DNA of 64,000 bases from Betaproteobacteria bacterium Ga0077526 (GTDB taxonomy: Bacteria > Pseudomonadota > Gammaproteobacteria > Burkholderiales > Ga0077523): assembly GCA_001464765.1 (NCBI GenBank), contig LNDV01000036.1:1-64000 (forward strand), written 5' to 3'. Every line of letters begins with the position of its first letter. Position 1 is the first letter of the stretch. The notes beneath the pieces are model-generated. The model ran no database searches. It saw only the letters and a program-made list of their open reading frames with translations, and was not told the origin of the DNA. The translations under genes were made by a program, and so were the position numbers. Shown here piece by piece: positions 41,107-49,390 of this stretch.

Positions 41107-41630
41107 GACCGCACGGGCTCTTCGTGGATGTGAAGAGCTTCGAGAACCCGTGAAACCATGTTGTAGCCCGCGATGGTTGCCGTGAGTTCGAGTGTCTGCT
41201 CCGCATCGAAGCGCTCCGCCACAGCGAGGAACACCTCATCGGGTACCTGGATCGCCCGGGTCATCGCATCGGTGTAGTCGATCACGGCGCGATCGGTAGC
41301 CTCGAACCGGAGCCGGTCGCACTGCTCTTCCCGAAGGGCATCCACCAGGGCGGCATCGATGCCGGCGCGGACCGCGAACGGCACGTGCTGCTCGAACTCG
41401 TAGGGCGCCCGGTTGAGCACCGCCACGCGCAGGATCGCGAGCTCCCGATGACGCGCGGAGAGCTTGCACTGCTGGCGGATCACCGTGAAGAACTGCAGCC
41501 ACGCGCCGGCGATGCCGGGCGAATTGAGCAGCACCCGGTAGAGCGTGAGGAGCTTGCCGTCGCGCTCGGCACGGATGCGCGCGGCGAGTTCCGGCGCTGC
41601 CGTGTCGTCGCGCAGAGGCAGGCGGCTCAT
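41103..41630 (-). CDS. Carboxymuconolactone decarboxylase (AhpD-like) family protein
   Basis: A 175-residue all-helical CMD-family protein (QQCKLSARHRELAILRVAVL, APYEFEQHVPFAVRAGIDAA). The CxxC redox pair of AhpD is absent; Glu and His occupy the equivalent region (YEFEQHV), as in the non-peroxidase branch. It overlaps the preceding acyltransferase-cNMP gene by 4 bp (ATGA), so the two are co-translated. The substrate is unknown. Confidence 0.85.
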   Translation of the reverse strand: MSRLPLRDDTAAPELAARIRAERDGKLLTLYRVLLNSPGIAGAWLQFFTVIRQQCKLSARHRELAILRVAVLNRAPYEFEQHVPFAVRAGIDAALVDALREEQCDRLRFEATDRAVIDYTDAMTRAIQVPDEVFLAVAERFDAEQTLELTATIAGYNMVSRVLEALHIHEEPVRS

Positions 41631-42817
41631 ACGCTGCTCTTGCGCTGCCGGAAACTGATGTGCTTGGGCGTGATGTCGAGCGCCCCCGCCGACCGCAGGC
41701 CTTGCAGGAAGCGCTCGGCCTCCTGTTCGGACACCGCTGCCATGCGCGCGAGTTCCGTCGCGCCGCCGTGGAACAGCGTGCGGGCAGGATCATTGCGATC
41801 GGGCACGGCCTGCTGCCGCGCCACCTCGATCGCGAACTCCAGCCGCTGGGCGGGCCCCGCGAACGCGAGCACGATGGCCAGTTCGTCCATGGCCCGCATG
41901 CGGCTCGCGAACATGCGGAACAGGCTGCTGGAGCGTTCAGGATGGGAGTGCAGCTGGGACTGGAACGTGCGCCGGTCGAGCGTCATGAGTTCGCTGTCCG
42001 CCGACGCCACGGCGCTCGCGGAGCGCGACTGGTCGTCCAGCAGGGCGAGTTCGCCGAACATGTCACCACGCCCCAGATTGGCGAGGATCAGCTCCTCCCC
42101 GTTCTTGCTGCGCCGGGTGATGCGGACCTCGCCGGAGTCCACCACGAAGGCGTGCTCGCCGCGAGCCCCCTCGTCGAAGACCTTCTCTCCGGAGCGGAAC
42201 ACCATCCGCTCGAAGCTGTCCTGGAAGTCGGAGAGCGGCGTTTCCGGCAGTCCCTGGAAGGCCCAGGCCACGAACTGGTCGGTGATGCCGGCGAGCGGCA
42301 CGATGTGATTGCCGATCTCCTCGATCCAGATCTTCTCGGAGAGCGGCGTGAAGCCCAGTCGCTGGTACATGCCGGCCGTCTCGAAGTTGACGGCCATCAG
42401 GATGTGGGTGGCGCCCTCGCGCCGGCACACGGCGGCGGCCATGCGGAACATGGCGCGGATGACGTCGCGCCGGCGACGCCACTGGGCGCGGATCGCGAGC
42501 ATGCCGGCGCTGCCGAATACGGGAGAACTGGTTTCCAGGAGGGCGCGGCGGCGGTAGCGGTCGAAGTCGAACAGTTCGTCGGCCGGCAGCCCACCCTCGC
42601 TGTCCTTCACCAGACGCATGGTGGCGACCGGCTCGGCATCCTCGTAGGCGATGACGTGGAACACGCTCGGAAACGCGTCGAAGCGGTCCACCATGCGGCT
42701 CCCGTGCAGCGCCTTGCCCCCGAACTTGCCATCCTCGATGACGAATACCTCGTGGCGCAGCCACAGGGCATCGTCGATTTCCTTCGGGGTATGGGCTAGC
42801 TTGATCTTGATGGGCAT
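41627..42817 (-). CDS. Acyltransferase / cyclic-nucleotide-binding / HTH fusion protein
   Basis: A 396-residue three-part protein. Residues about 1-185 are a GNAT-like domain close to N-acyl amino acid or autoinducer synthases (LRHEVFVIEDGKFGG, MLAIRAQWRRRRDVIRAMFR, TAGMYQRLGFTPL). Residues about 200-320 are a cNMP-binding fold with the phosphate cassette FGELALLDDQSRSASAVA, retaining Glu and Arg. The C-terminus of about 70 residues is Crp-type winged-helix-like (GGATELARMAAVSEQEAERF, then HISFRQRKS). It suggests an enzyme gated by, or a regulator responsive to, cNMP. It is upstream of and coupled to the CMD gene. Confidence 0.75.
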   Translation of the reverse strand: MPIKIKLAHTPKEIDDALWLRHEVFVIEDGKFGGKALHGSRMVDRFDAFPSVFHVIAYEDAEPVATMRLVKDSEGGLPADELFDFDRYRRRALLETSSPVFGSAGMLAIRAQWRRRRDVIRAMFRMAAAVCRREGATHILMAVNFETAGMYQRLGFTPLSEKIWIEEIGNHIVPLAGITDQFVAWAFQGLPETPLSDFQDSFERMVFRSGEKVFDEGARGEHAFVVDSGEVRITRRSKNGEELILANLGRGDMFGELALLDDQSRSASAVASADSELMTLDRRTFQSQLHSHPERSSSLFRMFASRMRAMDELAIVLAFAGPAQRLEFAIEVARQQAVPDRNDPARTLFHGGATELARMAAVSEQEAERFLQGLRSAGALDITPKHISFRQRKSSV

Positions 42818-42898
42818 GGCCGCGCCTGTCGCGGTTCGACGACGGCGCTAGTGTAACTCTTTGATCCGCCGAGTGGAACGACTGCTTCGGCCTGGGTG

Positions 42899-44275
42899 TC
42901 AGTAGCGATTCGGATCGGCGAAGTTCTCGAAGCGCGTGTTCTCGCCCCGGAAGGTGAGCCGCACGGTGCCGATCGGTCCGTTCCGTTGCTTGCCGATGAT
43001 GATCTCGGCGATGCCCTTGTCCGGGGTGTCGGGGTTGTAGACCTCGTCCCGGTAGATGAACAGGATGAGGTCGGCGTCCTGCTCGATGGCGCCGGATTCC
43101 CGCAGGTCGGACATCACCGGACGCTTGTTGGGCCGCTGCTCCAGGCTGCGGTTCAACTGCGACAAGGCGATCACGGGCACGCCGATCTCCTTGGCGAGGC
43201 CCTTCAGCGAACGCGAGATCTCGGAGATCTCGGTTGCGCGGTTCTCGCCGCTGCCACTGGCCGACATGAGCTGCAGGTAATCGATCACCACCAGACCGAG
43301 CTGTCCGTACTGGCGGTGCAGACGGCGCGTGCGTGCCCGCACTTCCATCGCGGTGAGGGCGGGCGTTTCGTCGATGTGGATCGGGGCGTCGTTCAGCCGA
43401 CCGACCGCCGCGGTGAGCCGTTGCCAGTCGTCATCCTGCAGGCGCCCCGTGCGCAGCTTGTGCTGGTCCAGCCGGCCCGCGGAACCCAGCAGACGCATGA
43501 CGAGCTGGGTCGCCGCCATTTCCATGCTGAACACCGCGACCGGCAGACCGGCATCGAGTGCGACGTTCTCGGCGATGTTGAGCGACAGCGCCGTCTTGCC
43601 CATGGAGGGACGCCCCGCCACGATCACCAGATCACCGGGCTGCAGGCCGGAGGTCTTCTCGTCGAGGTCGGTATAACCGGTAGGCACCCCTGTCACATCG
43701 CTGGGGTTGTCCCGGTTGTAGAGCATGTCGATGCGATCGACGACCTTGGTGAGCAGCTGCGGCATCGCCTGGAAGCCCGTCTTGCCGCGGGAGCCGGCCT
43801 CGGCGATCTCGAACACCCGCGACTCGGCTTCGTCCAGCAGCTGCGCCGCCTCGCGCCCGGTCGGCGCGTAGGCGGAATCGGCGATCGCCGTCCCCACCGC
43901 GACGAGCTGCCGCATGATGCTGCGCTCGCGGACGATCTCGGCATAGCGCTTGATGTTCGCGGCCGAGGGCGTGTTCTGCGCGAGCGTGGCGACATACGTG
44001 AGGCCGCCGGCGTTGTCCAGTTCGCCACTTCGCTCGAGACTTTCCGATACGGTGAGCGCGTCGGCGGGCCGCGCCGCCTCGATCAGCTTGGAGATGTGCC
44101 GCCAGATGAGGCGATGGTCGGACCGGTAGAAGTCTTCCTCGGCGATCAGGTCGCCGATGCGGTCCCAGGCCGTGTTCTCGAGCAGGAGTCCGCCCAGCAC
44201 GGACTGCTCCGCCTCGACGGAATGCGGGGGGAGCTTGAGCTGGTCGAGGATCGGATCGGAATCGAAAGGCGGCAT
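42899..44275 (-). CDS. dnaB: Replicative DNA helicase DnaB
   Basis: A 458-residue hexameric helicase of the replication fork. The N-terminal domain reads LKLPPHSVEAEQSVLGGLLL, the Walker A motif is VAGRPSMGKTALSLN, and Walker B with the following motif is LVVIDYLQLMSASGSGENRA. SQLNRSLEQRPNKRPVMSDL and the C-terminal KQRNGPIGTVRLTFRGENTR are canonical. No intein is present. It is housekeeping and functionally unrelated to the photosynthesis cluster, from which a strong terminator separates it. Confidence 0.97.
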   Translation of the reverse strand: MPPFDSDPILDQLKLPPHSVEAEQSVLGGLLLENTAWDRIGDLIAEEDFYRSDHRLIWRHISKLIEAARPADALTVSESLERSGELDNAGGLTYVATLAQNTPSAANIKRYAEIVRERSIMRQLVAVGTAIADSAYAPTGREAAQLLDEAESRVFEIAEAGSRGKTGFQAMPQLLTKVVDRIDMLYNRDNPSDVTGVPTGYTDLDEKTSGLQPGDLVIVAGRPSMGKTALSLNIAENVALDAGLPVAVFSMEMAATQLVMRLLGSAGRLDQHKLRTGRLQDDDWQRLTAAVGRLNDAPIHIDETPALTAMEVRARTRRLHRQYGQLGLVVIDYLQLMSASGSGENRATEISEISRSLKGLAKEIGVPVIALSQLNRSLEQRPNKRPVMSDLRESGAIEQDADLILFIYRDEVYNPDTPDKGIAEIIIGKQRNGPIGTVRLTFRGENTRFENFADPNRY

Positions 44276-44320
44276 GGAGGTGACGGCGGGGGATCGGGTC
44301 GGATTCTACCCCGCCGTCCC

Positions 44321-44355
44321 AAGAAAACGGCCGGTGACACGAGTGTCACCGGCCG
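44321..44355 (-). terminator. Intrinsic terminator of the puf operon
   Basis: A perfect 13-bp stem (CGGCCGGTGACAC and its complement, 44328-44355) with a 2-nt loop is followed on the minus strand by TTTTCTT. It begins 22 bp after the pufC stop and separates the photosynthesis superoperon from dnaB. Confidence 0.9.
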
Positions 44356-44377
44356 CGGTCGTGCGATTGCGCCGGGT

Positions 44378-45388
44378 CTAGCGCTTCGCGCCGGCGAGTT
44401 CCGGGTGGTCCTTGAGCATCGACACCCCAAACAGAGGCTTGTACACGCCCTGATGGCAGGTCCCGCAATTGGCCTTGGGTGCATCACCCAGCGGACCGAG
44501 ACGCTCCTTCGGATACGTGGGGCCAAGCGGCTCCAGGTAGTCGTTGTTGAGGTCCCGCACCATGCGGATGCCATACCAGGCCGTCTGGCGCTGCGGCGTG
44601 CTCTGATCCCAGTCGTAGAACGCCCGGCTGTTGTGGCAGTAGGTGCAGTTGACGCCGAGCGACTGCGACAGATGCATCATCAGACCGTAGGTGCCTTCCG
44701 TTTCCTTGATCGAGTGCCGGTTGTCGGCAGGCAGCGCCTGCTCTCCGGCCACCGGAATCGGGTACTCGCCCTTCAGGTAGTAGGAGAAGGGGTCGTACGG
44801 CAGCGACGTCAGGCCGACCTTCATGGCCGCGGCGTTCTGCTCGGCGCGGTTGCCCGCCTGCGCCGCCGTCTTCGGACCGGGGTCCTGCGTCCAGACCTGG
44901 GCGGGCACCGGCTGTCCCCGGTGGCACGTGTAGCAGGTAACACCGGTTTCGGCGACATGCTTCTTCCAGTCGGTGTTGATGTGGCGGGTCATCTGCAGCA
45001 TCCGCCGCGCAACGGTCTTCGCGTACACGGTGTCCGCCGCGAAGTCCCCGCCGGCGTGACAGTACGCACAGCCTTCCTTCGGCGACACCCAGTTGGTCAT
45101 GGACACCATCAGGCGGGTGAACTCCGCGACGTTGAGGTCCGTGAGGACCTGCACGTTCTTGTAGACGGTGGTGGCCTTGGGGCTGTCGCCCGGCGCGAGA
45201 GGGATCGATGCCGGCACTTCGTTCGCCGCACGGACCTCCTCCAGCGTGCGCGGGTTGTACACCTGCAGCATCCCGGTACCGCGGTAGCCGCGCTGGACCG
45301 ACTCGATCGGCGGGCGCTCGCAGCCTGCGAGCAGCATGCAGCCTGCGAGGAGCGCCGTGCCGAACAGCTTCATCGAGAAGTTTCTCAT
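44378..45388 (-). CDS. pufC: Photosynthetic reaction centre tetraheme cytochrome c subunit PufC
   Basis: A 336-residue periplasmic lipoprotein that re-reduces the special pair. The lipobox ends LLAGCERPP. Four heme-binding CxxCH motifs are present in order: CAYCH, CYTCH, CTYCH and CGTCH. Met ligands lie upstream of them (RLMVSMTNW, RRMLQMTRH, GLMMHLSQS). The ATG at 45388 overlaps the pufM stop by 4 bp. It is the last gene of the puf operon, 22 bp before the terminator. Confidence 0.97.
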   Translation of the reverse strand: MRNFSMKLFGTALLAGCMLLAGCERPPIESVQRGYRGTGMLQVYNPRTLEEVRAANEVPASIPLAPGDSPKATTVYKNVQVLTDLNVAEFTRLMVSMTNWVSPKEGCAYCHAGGDFAADTVYAKTVARRMLQMTRHINTDWKKHVAETGVTCYTCHRGQPVPAQVWTQDPGPKTAAQAGNRAEQNAAAMKVGLTSLPYDPFSYYLKGEYPIPVAGEQALPADNRHSIKETEGTYGLMMHLSQSLGVNCTYCHNSRAFYDWDQSTPQRQTAWYGIRMVRDLNNDYLEPLGPTYPKERLGPLGDAPKANCGTCHQGVYKPLFGVSMLKDHPELAGAKR

Positions 45389-46362
45389 TGCGCGCCCCCA
45401 GACAAGGTTGCGGGATTGACCACACCGGGGAAGATCGTCGGGTAAGGCGGCGCGACGCCGTGCTTCACCGACCAGAGGTACCAGTTGTCCACGGCCGTGC
45501 CGGTGAGCAGGATCCCGATGCCGCCGGTGAGCGGGCACAACACCGCGAACCACCAGGCCCAGCGGTGGATCGACTCCATCGTCGCATTGAAGCCCATCGT
45601 CCAGCGCCAGAACAATGCTGCCCGTTCCGAAGCCGTGCCGCGATCGGTGATCTGCTCGATCTCACGCTCACCGCCGAGGCGGCTCACGGCCAGGATCGTG
45701 GCACCGTGCATCGCGAACAGCAGCGTGGAGCCGTAGAGGAAGGCGATCGACAGCATGTGGAACGGGTTGTAGAACAGGTTGCCGTAGCGCAGGGAGAACG
45801 CCGCGGTCCAGTCCAGGTGCGGGAAGATCCCGAAGGGCACCGCCTCCGCCCAGCTGCCCATCATCACCGGACGGATGAGGCCCAGCACCAGGAAGAGCCA
45901 GATCGCCGCAGCGAACGCCCAGGCCACGTGGGTGCCCATGCCGAGGGCGCGGGCCCGTCGGTACATGCGCAGCCACCAGAGCAGGATCGACACGGTCAGG
46001 AAGAAGCCCGCCATGATCCACCAGCCGCCTTCATCGAGCGGCGGCAGCCGCAGCCCGTATTCGGGCGCAGGCGGCTCCAGCGCGAGCCAGGGCAGTTGCC
46101 GGACGAACTGGACGATGTCCCAGTTGACCGAGGCCCACATGTTGAAGCCGATGATCTCGAAGGCGATGAAGCCGCACAGGATCGAGGCAAGCCCGAGCCA
46201 GCCGAGGTAGACGGGACCGATCTGGGCGTCACCGAACTTGCCTGCCCAGTAGAGGAACAACGGCTTGCCCTCGCGGACCCACACGCCCCGCCCGAGCGGG
46301 ACACCGGGATAGGCGGGCGCACGGACCTGCACGCGGGTGAAGATGTTCTGGTATTCCGGCAT
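45385..46362 (-). CDS. pufM: Photosynthetic reaction centre M subunit
   Basis: A 325-residue five-helix membrane protein holding bacteriochlorophylls, quinone and Fe. Signature segments are SLRYGNLFYNPFHMLSIAFL with the special-pair His, HGATILAVSRLGGEREIEQI and TMGFNATMESIHRWAWWFA with an iron-ligand His. The ATG has GGGGAG upstream. It lies 21 bp after pufL and overlaps pufC by 4 bp. Confidence 0.98.
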   Translation of the reverse strand: MPEYQNIFTRVQVRAPAYPGVPLGRGVWVREGKPLFLYWAGKFGDAQIGPVYLGWLGLASILCGFIAFEIIGFNMWASVNWDIVQFVRQLPWLALEPPAPEYGLRLPPLDEGGWWIMAGFFLTVSILLWWLRMYRRARALGMGTHVAWAFAAAIWLFLVLGLIRPVMMGSWAEAVPFGIFPHLDWTAAFSLRYGNLFYNPFHMLSIAFLYGSTLLFAMHGATILAVSRLGGEREIEQITDRGTASERAALFWRWTMGFNATMESIHRWAWWFAVLCPLTGGIGILLTGTAVDNWYLWSVKHGVAPPYPTIFPGVVNPATLSGGAQ

Positions 46363-46383
46363 CGAAGTTCTCCCCTATTCTCT

Positions 46384-47208
46384 CTAGCGCCAGACGGGCA
46401 GGTTGAGCCACCAGCCCCACCATTCGGGCCAGCCACGGGTCCAGAAGGGCCCGCTGATCACGATGCACACCGCGCTCCAGAAGCCGGCCGACAGGGCCAG
46501 GAACAGACCCAGGCGGTGGATGCCCAGGGTGCCGATCGAGTAGCCGATCGCATCGCGGAAGAACGTGTTCTCGTGCTCGGGTGTCTTCACCACTTCGCCT
46601 TTGGACGGATTGGTGGCGGACAGGACGAGCGCGCCGTGCATGGACAGGGCCAGCGTCGTCGTGAAGAAGAACGTGATGGCCAGCATGTGCGCCGGGTTGT
46701 AGTGGAAGTGCAGGTACTGGTAGCCGACGTTCGACACCCAGTCGAGGTGACTCAGGATGCCGTACGGGAATCCGTGGCCCCAGGCACCAAGCAGGATCGG
46801 CCGGATCACCACCAGTGTCACGTAGGCGAAAATCGCCACGGAGAAGGCAAAGGGCACGTGGAAACCGATGCCGAGCTTGCGGCAGATCTCGACCTCCCGC
46901 AGCGCCCAGGATACGAACGCGCCGATCGCGCAGACCGTGATGATCTGCCACAGGCCGCCCTCCTTCAGCGGGGCGAGTCCGAGGCCGTAGCTCAGGTCCG
47001 GCGGCGCGATGCTGATCTGCCAGACGTTCCAGGTGGGTCCGATCGCGGCCCCGTAGAAGATCAGCGCAGTACCCAGAAACGAGAAGAAGATCGTCGTAAT
47101 CCCGAAGAAGCCGACATAGAACGGCCCCATCCAGAAATCGAACAGATCTCCCCCCAGCAGGGTCCCCCCGCGGACGCGGTACTTCTTCTCGAAGCTCAAC
47201 ATGGCCAT
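46384..47208 (-). CDS. pufL: Photosynthetic reaction centre L subunit
   Basis: A 274-residue five-helix partner of PufM. It begins MAMLSFEKKYRVRGGTLLGG. The pigment-ligand helix has QYLHFHYNPAHMLAITFFFT, and the iron/quinone region has HENTFFRDAIGYSIGTLGIH. AGGAGG lies 8 nt before the ATG at 47208. The 125-bp spacer to pufA is the usual site of differential mRNA decay. Confidence 0.98.
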   Translation of the reverse strand: MAMLSFEKKYRVRGGTLLGGDLFDFWMGPFYVGFFGITTIFFSFLGTALIFYGAAIGPTWNVWQISIAPPDLSYGLGLAPLKEGGLWQIITVCAIGAFVSWALREVEICRKLGIGFHVPFAFSVAIFAYVTLVVIRPILLGAWGHGFPYGILSHLDWVSNVGYQYLHFHYNPAHMLAITFFFTTTLALSMHGALVLSATNPSKGEVVKTPEHENTFFRDAIGYSIGTLGIHRLGLFLALSAGFWSAVCIVISGPFWTRGWPEWWGWWLNLPVWR

Positions 47209-47333
47209 GACCTGGTCCTCCTGTGTCCCGCCGCCAGCCCGGCCGGACGAAAGCTTGTGCGTGGTGCTGCTTCAGGCGAGGGGCGGAACCGGGGTCACCC
47301 GCCGGCCCCGTCCCCCACCGTCGTCGACAGAAA
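47209..47333 (-). other. pufA-pufL intercistronic region, GC-rich hairpin
   Basis: This 125-bp spacer holds a very GC-rich stretch at 47280-47314 that can pair (CGGGG at 47290-47294 with CCCCG at 47306-47310, or GGGGC with GCCCC). In Rhodobacter a hairpin here stabilises the light-harvesting mRNA; the same role is inferred. Confidence 0.5.
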
Positions 47334-47561
47334 CTATTTCGACGGCGGCGTTGCCTGAATATCCGCCTGGGCCACTGCGGGCGGCAGTGGAGCCATTTGC
47401 GCGGCCTTCACACCACCCCGTGCTGATCTCGGCCCCTCGATCCAGTTGAACCGGTCGGTGCTGAGCAGAATGAAGTGAATCAGAAGTGCCAACGCGAACA
47501 GAAACGTGAAAAGGGCAACCAGAGTCCTGCGCGGATCGAACAGAGTCCACATTCGCCACAT
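47334..47561 (-). CDS. pufA: Light-harvesting 1 alpha polypeptide
   Basis: A 75-residue single-pass antenna subunit. The N-terminal MWRMWTLFDPRRTLVALFTF is typical of LH1 alpha, and the bacteriochlorophyll ligand is His in ALLIHFILLSTDRFNWIEG. The C-terminal tail of about 28 residues (Ala/Pro-rich) extends past the usual end. It lies 12 bp after pufB. Confidence 0.96.
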   Translation of the reverse strand: MWRMWTLFDPRRTLVALFTFLFALALLIHFILLSTDRFNWIEGPRSARGGVKAAQMAPLPPAVAQADIQATPPSK

Positions 47562-47573
47562 GCTTTATTCCTC

Positions 47574-47804
47574 CTATGCCATGTAGACGTAAGGCAGGAA
47601 GGAGCTGACTGCCGCCTTCACACCATCGACCATCGAAACGTAGCCGTTGGCGCCCGGCATCCAGGGCCGCCACTGCCACGCGAGGATGTGGGCAACAATC
47701 GCGATCACGAGAAACACGACGAAGCTCGTCATGAAAATCGCGTGGAACTCCTTCGCTTCGTTGTCCGTCAATCCCGACAGGGATCCTTTCTTCTCATCAG
47801 CCAT
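47574..47804 (-). CDS. pufB: Light-harvesting 1 beta polypeptide
   Basis: A 76-residue antenna subunit. LSGLTDNEAKEFHAIFMTSF and AHILAWQWRPW with the ligand His are canonical. About 25 residues (GANGYVSMVDGVKAAVSSFL and more) continue past the normal PW end and form a second hydrophobic stretch. I chose the ATG at 47804 because AGGAGG lies 7 nt upstream; the ATG at 47810 is too close to it. Confidence 0.95.
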   Translation of the reverse strand: MADEKKGSLSGLTDNEAKEFHAIFMTSFVVFLVIAIVAHILAWQWRPWMPGANGYVSMVDGVKAAVSSFLPYVYMA

Positions 47805-47932
47805 AGACATACCTCCTGTTAGGCCTTGCGGCCGTTACCGCGCCCATCCCGCGCGGCCGGGATCGCCGTGTGACCGACGACGTACGTTCCGCCCCGGCTG
47901 GCACCGGAACGAACGGACTTCCTGAGCACCGC

Positions 47933-49390
47933 TCACGCGAGCTCTCCTAGCTTCAGTGCCGCCCGGGAACGGGTGAGCCGTTCCACGGACACGCGGGTCT
48001 CGCCCGCCGCGGCAGCCGACCGCTCCGCCACATCGCGCAGCCGCTTGGCGGCCGAGATGCGCACGAGAAGGGGTTCGTCTTCCAGCAACTGTTCGAGCAG
48101 CCGGTGGGCATCGTCGTCCCATGGCGTCGATTCGGTGGTCGCGAGACGCGACGGAGTCGCCTCGACACGGTCGAGGTCCGCGCCCATCGGCAGGATGTGG
48201 AACAGCGCGTCGAACAGCGCGTTGCACACCTCCTGCACGAGATACACGCAGCCCGAGTAGCCCATGAAGGGCGTGCCGGTGTGGCGACGGATGATCGCGC
48301 CGGGGAACGACGCCGGGATGTACATCGCGCGTCCGCCCGCCTCGGCGAGATACATGCGCTCGTTGTAGCTCCCGAAGAGCACCAGCGGCGGCTTCGTGCG
48401 GATGGCTTCGCGAACGGCGGCGTTGTCGGTCTTGTTCCCCGCCGTGCGCGCCACGGCGAAGTTGCAGGGCAGGCCCATCTCGGTTTCGAGGAAGTGCCGC
48501 ACGCCGCGCGAGTAGGTTTCGTTGGCGACGATGCCGAAGGACGCGGTGCCGAAGAAGTCCTGGGTGACGGACCGCCACAGATCCCAAAGTGGCTTCAGTG
48601 TCGTGTGCTTCTCGCGCTCGATGAAGGGCTCGGGGTCGAGACCCAGCATCTCGCCCAGCGTCCGAAGGAACTTCGTCGCGCTGTCGAGCCCGATAGGCGC
48701 CTGCAGGTACGGGCGTTCGAGGGTCTCGCACAGCAGCCGCCCGAACTCGCGGTACATGCAGACGTTGACCTGGGCATCGGCGAGCTTCGGCACGTCGGCG
48801 AGATGGCTGCCGAGGGGGAACGCGAGGTTCACCTCGGCGCCGATCCCCTCGATGAGGCGGCGGATCTCCGCGAGGTCAGACGGCATGTTGAACGTGCCGT
48901 AACACGGACCGATGATGTTGACCTTCGGCTTTGCGCCGGCGGCCGGCGGCTTCACCGCGGGCACACGCTTGGAACCGTACTCGGTCCATAGCCAGGCCAT
49001 CGCGCGGTTGGCGCTCTGCCACTGATCCTCGTCGATGGTGCGCGGCAGGAATCGCTGGATATTCGAGCCTTCCGGCGTCACGCCGCCGCCGATCATCTCG
49101 GCGATGGAACCGGTCACGACCACCGCGGGCAGCGACGGATCCAGCGCTTCACGGGCGCGCTTCATCGCCTGTTCGGTCCCGGTCTGGCCCAGTTCTTCCT
49201 CGCCGAGGCCCGTGACGACGATCGGCAATTCGTGCGGCGGCAGCGCGTCGGTGTAGTGCAGGACGGAAGTCACCGGCAGGTTCTCGCAGCCCACAGGGCC
49301 GTCGATGATCACCTGCAGCCCCTTCACCGCAGTGAAGACGTAGACCGCGCCCCAGTAGCCCCCTGCCCTGTCGTGATCGAGTACGAGCAT
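47933..49390 (-). CDS. bchZ: Chlorophyllide a reductase subunit Z
   Basis: A 485-residue NifK-like subunit of the oxygen-sensitive chlorophyllide a reductase, which reduces ring B on the way to bacteriochlorophyll a. It begins MLVLDHDRAGGYWGAVYVFT, with IIDGPVGCENLPVTSVLHYT carrying a cluster Cys, then VVTGSIAEMIGGG and NIIGPCYGTFNMPSDLAEIR. Its ATG shares one base with the bchY stop. It is followed, after 128 bp without an evident promoter, by pufB. Confidence 0.97.
   Translation of the reverse strand: MLVLDHDRAGGYWGAVYVFTAVKGLQVIIDGPVGCENLPVTSVLHYTDALPPHELPIVVTGLGEEELGQTGTEQAMKRAREALDPSLPAVVVTGSIAEMIGGGVTPEGSNIQRFLPRTIDEDQWQSANRAMAWLWTEYGSKRVPAVKPPAAGAKPKVNIIGPCYGTFNMPSDLAEIRRLIEGIGAEVNLAFPLGSHLADVPKLADAQVNVCMYREFGRLLCETLERPYLQAPIGLDSATKFLRTLGEMLGLDPEPFIEREKHTTLKPLWDLWRSVTQDFFGTASFGIVANETYSRGVRHFLETEMGLPCNFAVARTAGNKTDNAAVREAIRTKPPLVLFGSYNERMYLAEAGGRAMYIPASFPGAIIRRHTGTPFMGYSGCVYLVQEVCNALFDALFHILPMGADLDRVEATPSRLATTESTPWDDDAHRLLEQLLEDEPLLVRISAAKRLRDVAERSAAAAGETRVSVERLTRSRAALKLGELA

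Noticed and set aside
42896..47358. Two long plus-strand frames opposite dnaB and pufC/pufM/pufL
   Set aside because: The opposite strand encodes unambiguous DnaB and reaction-centre proteins. The plus-strand translations are low-complexity His/Arg/Asp-rich.
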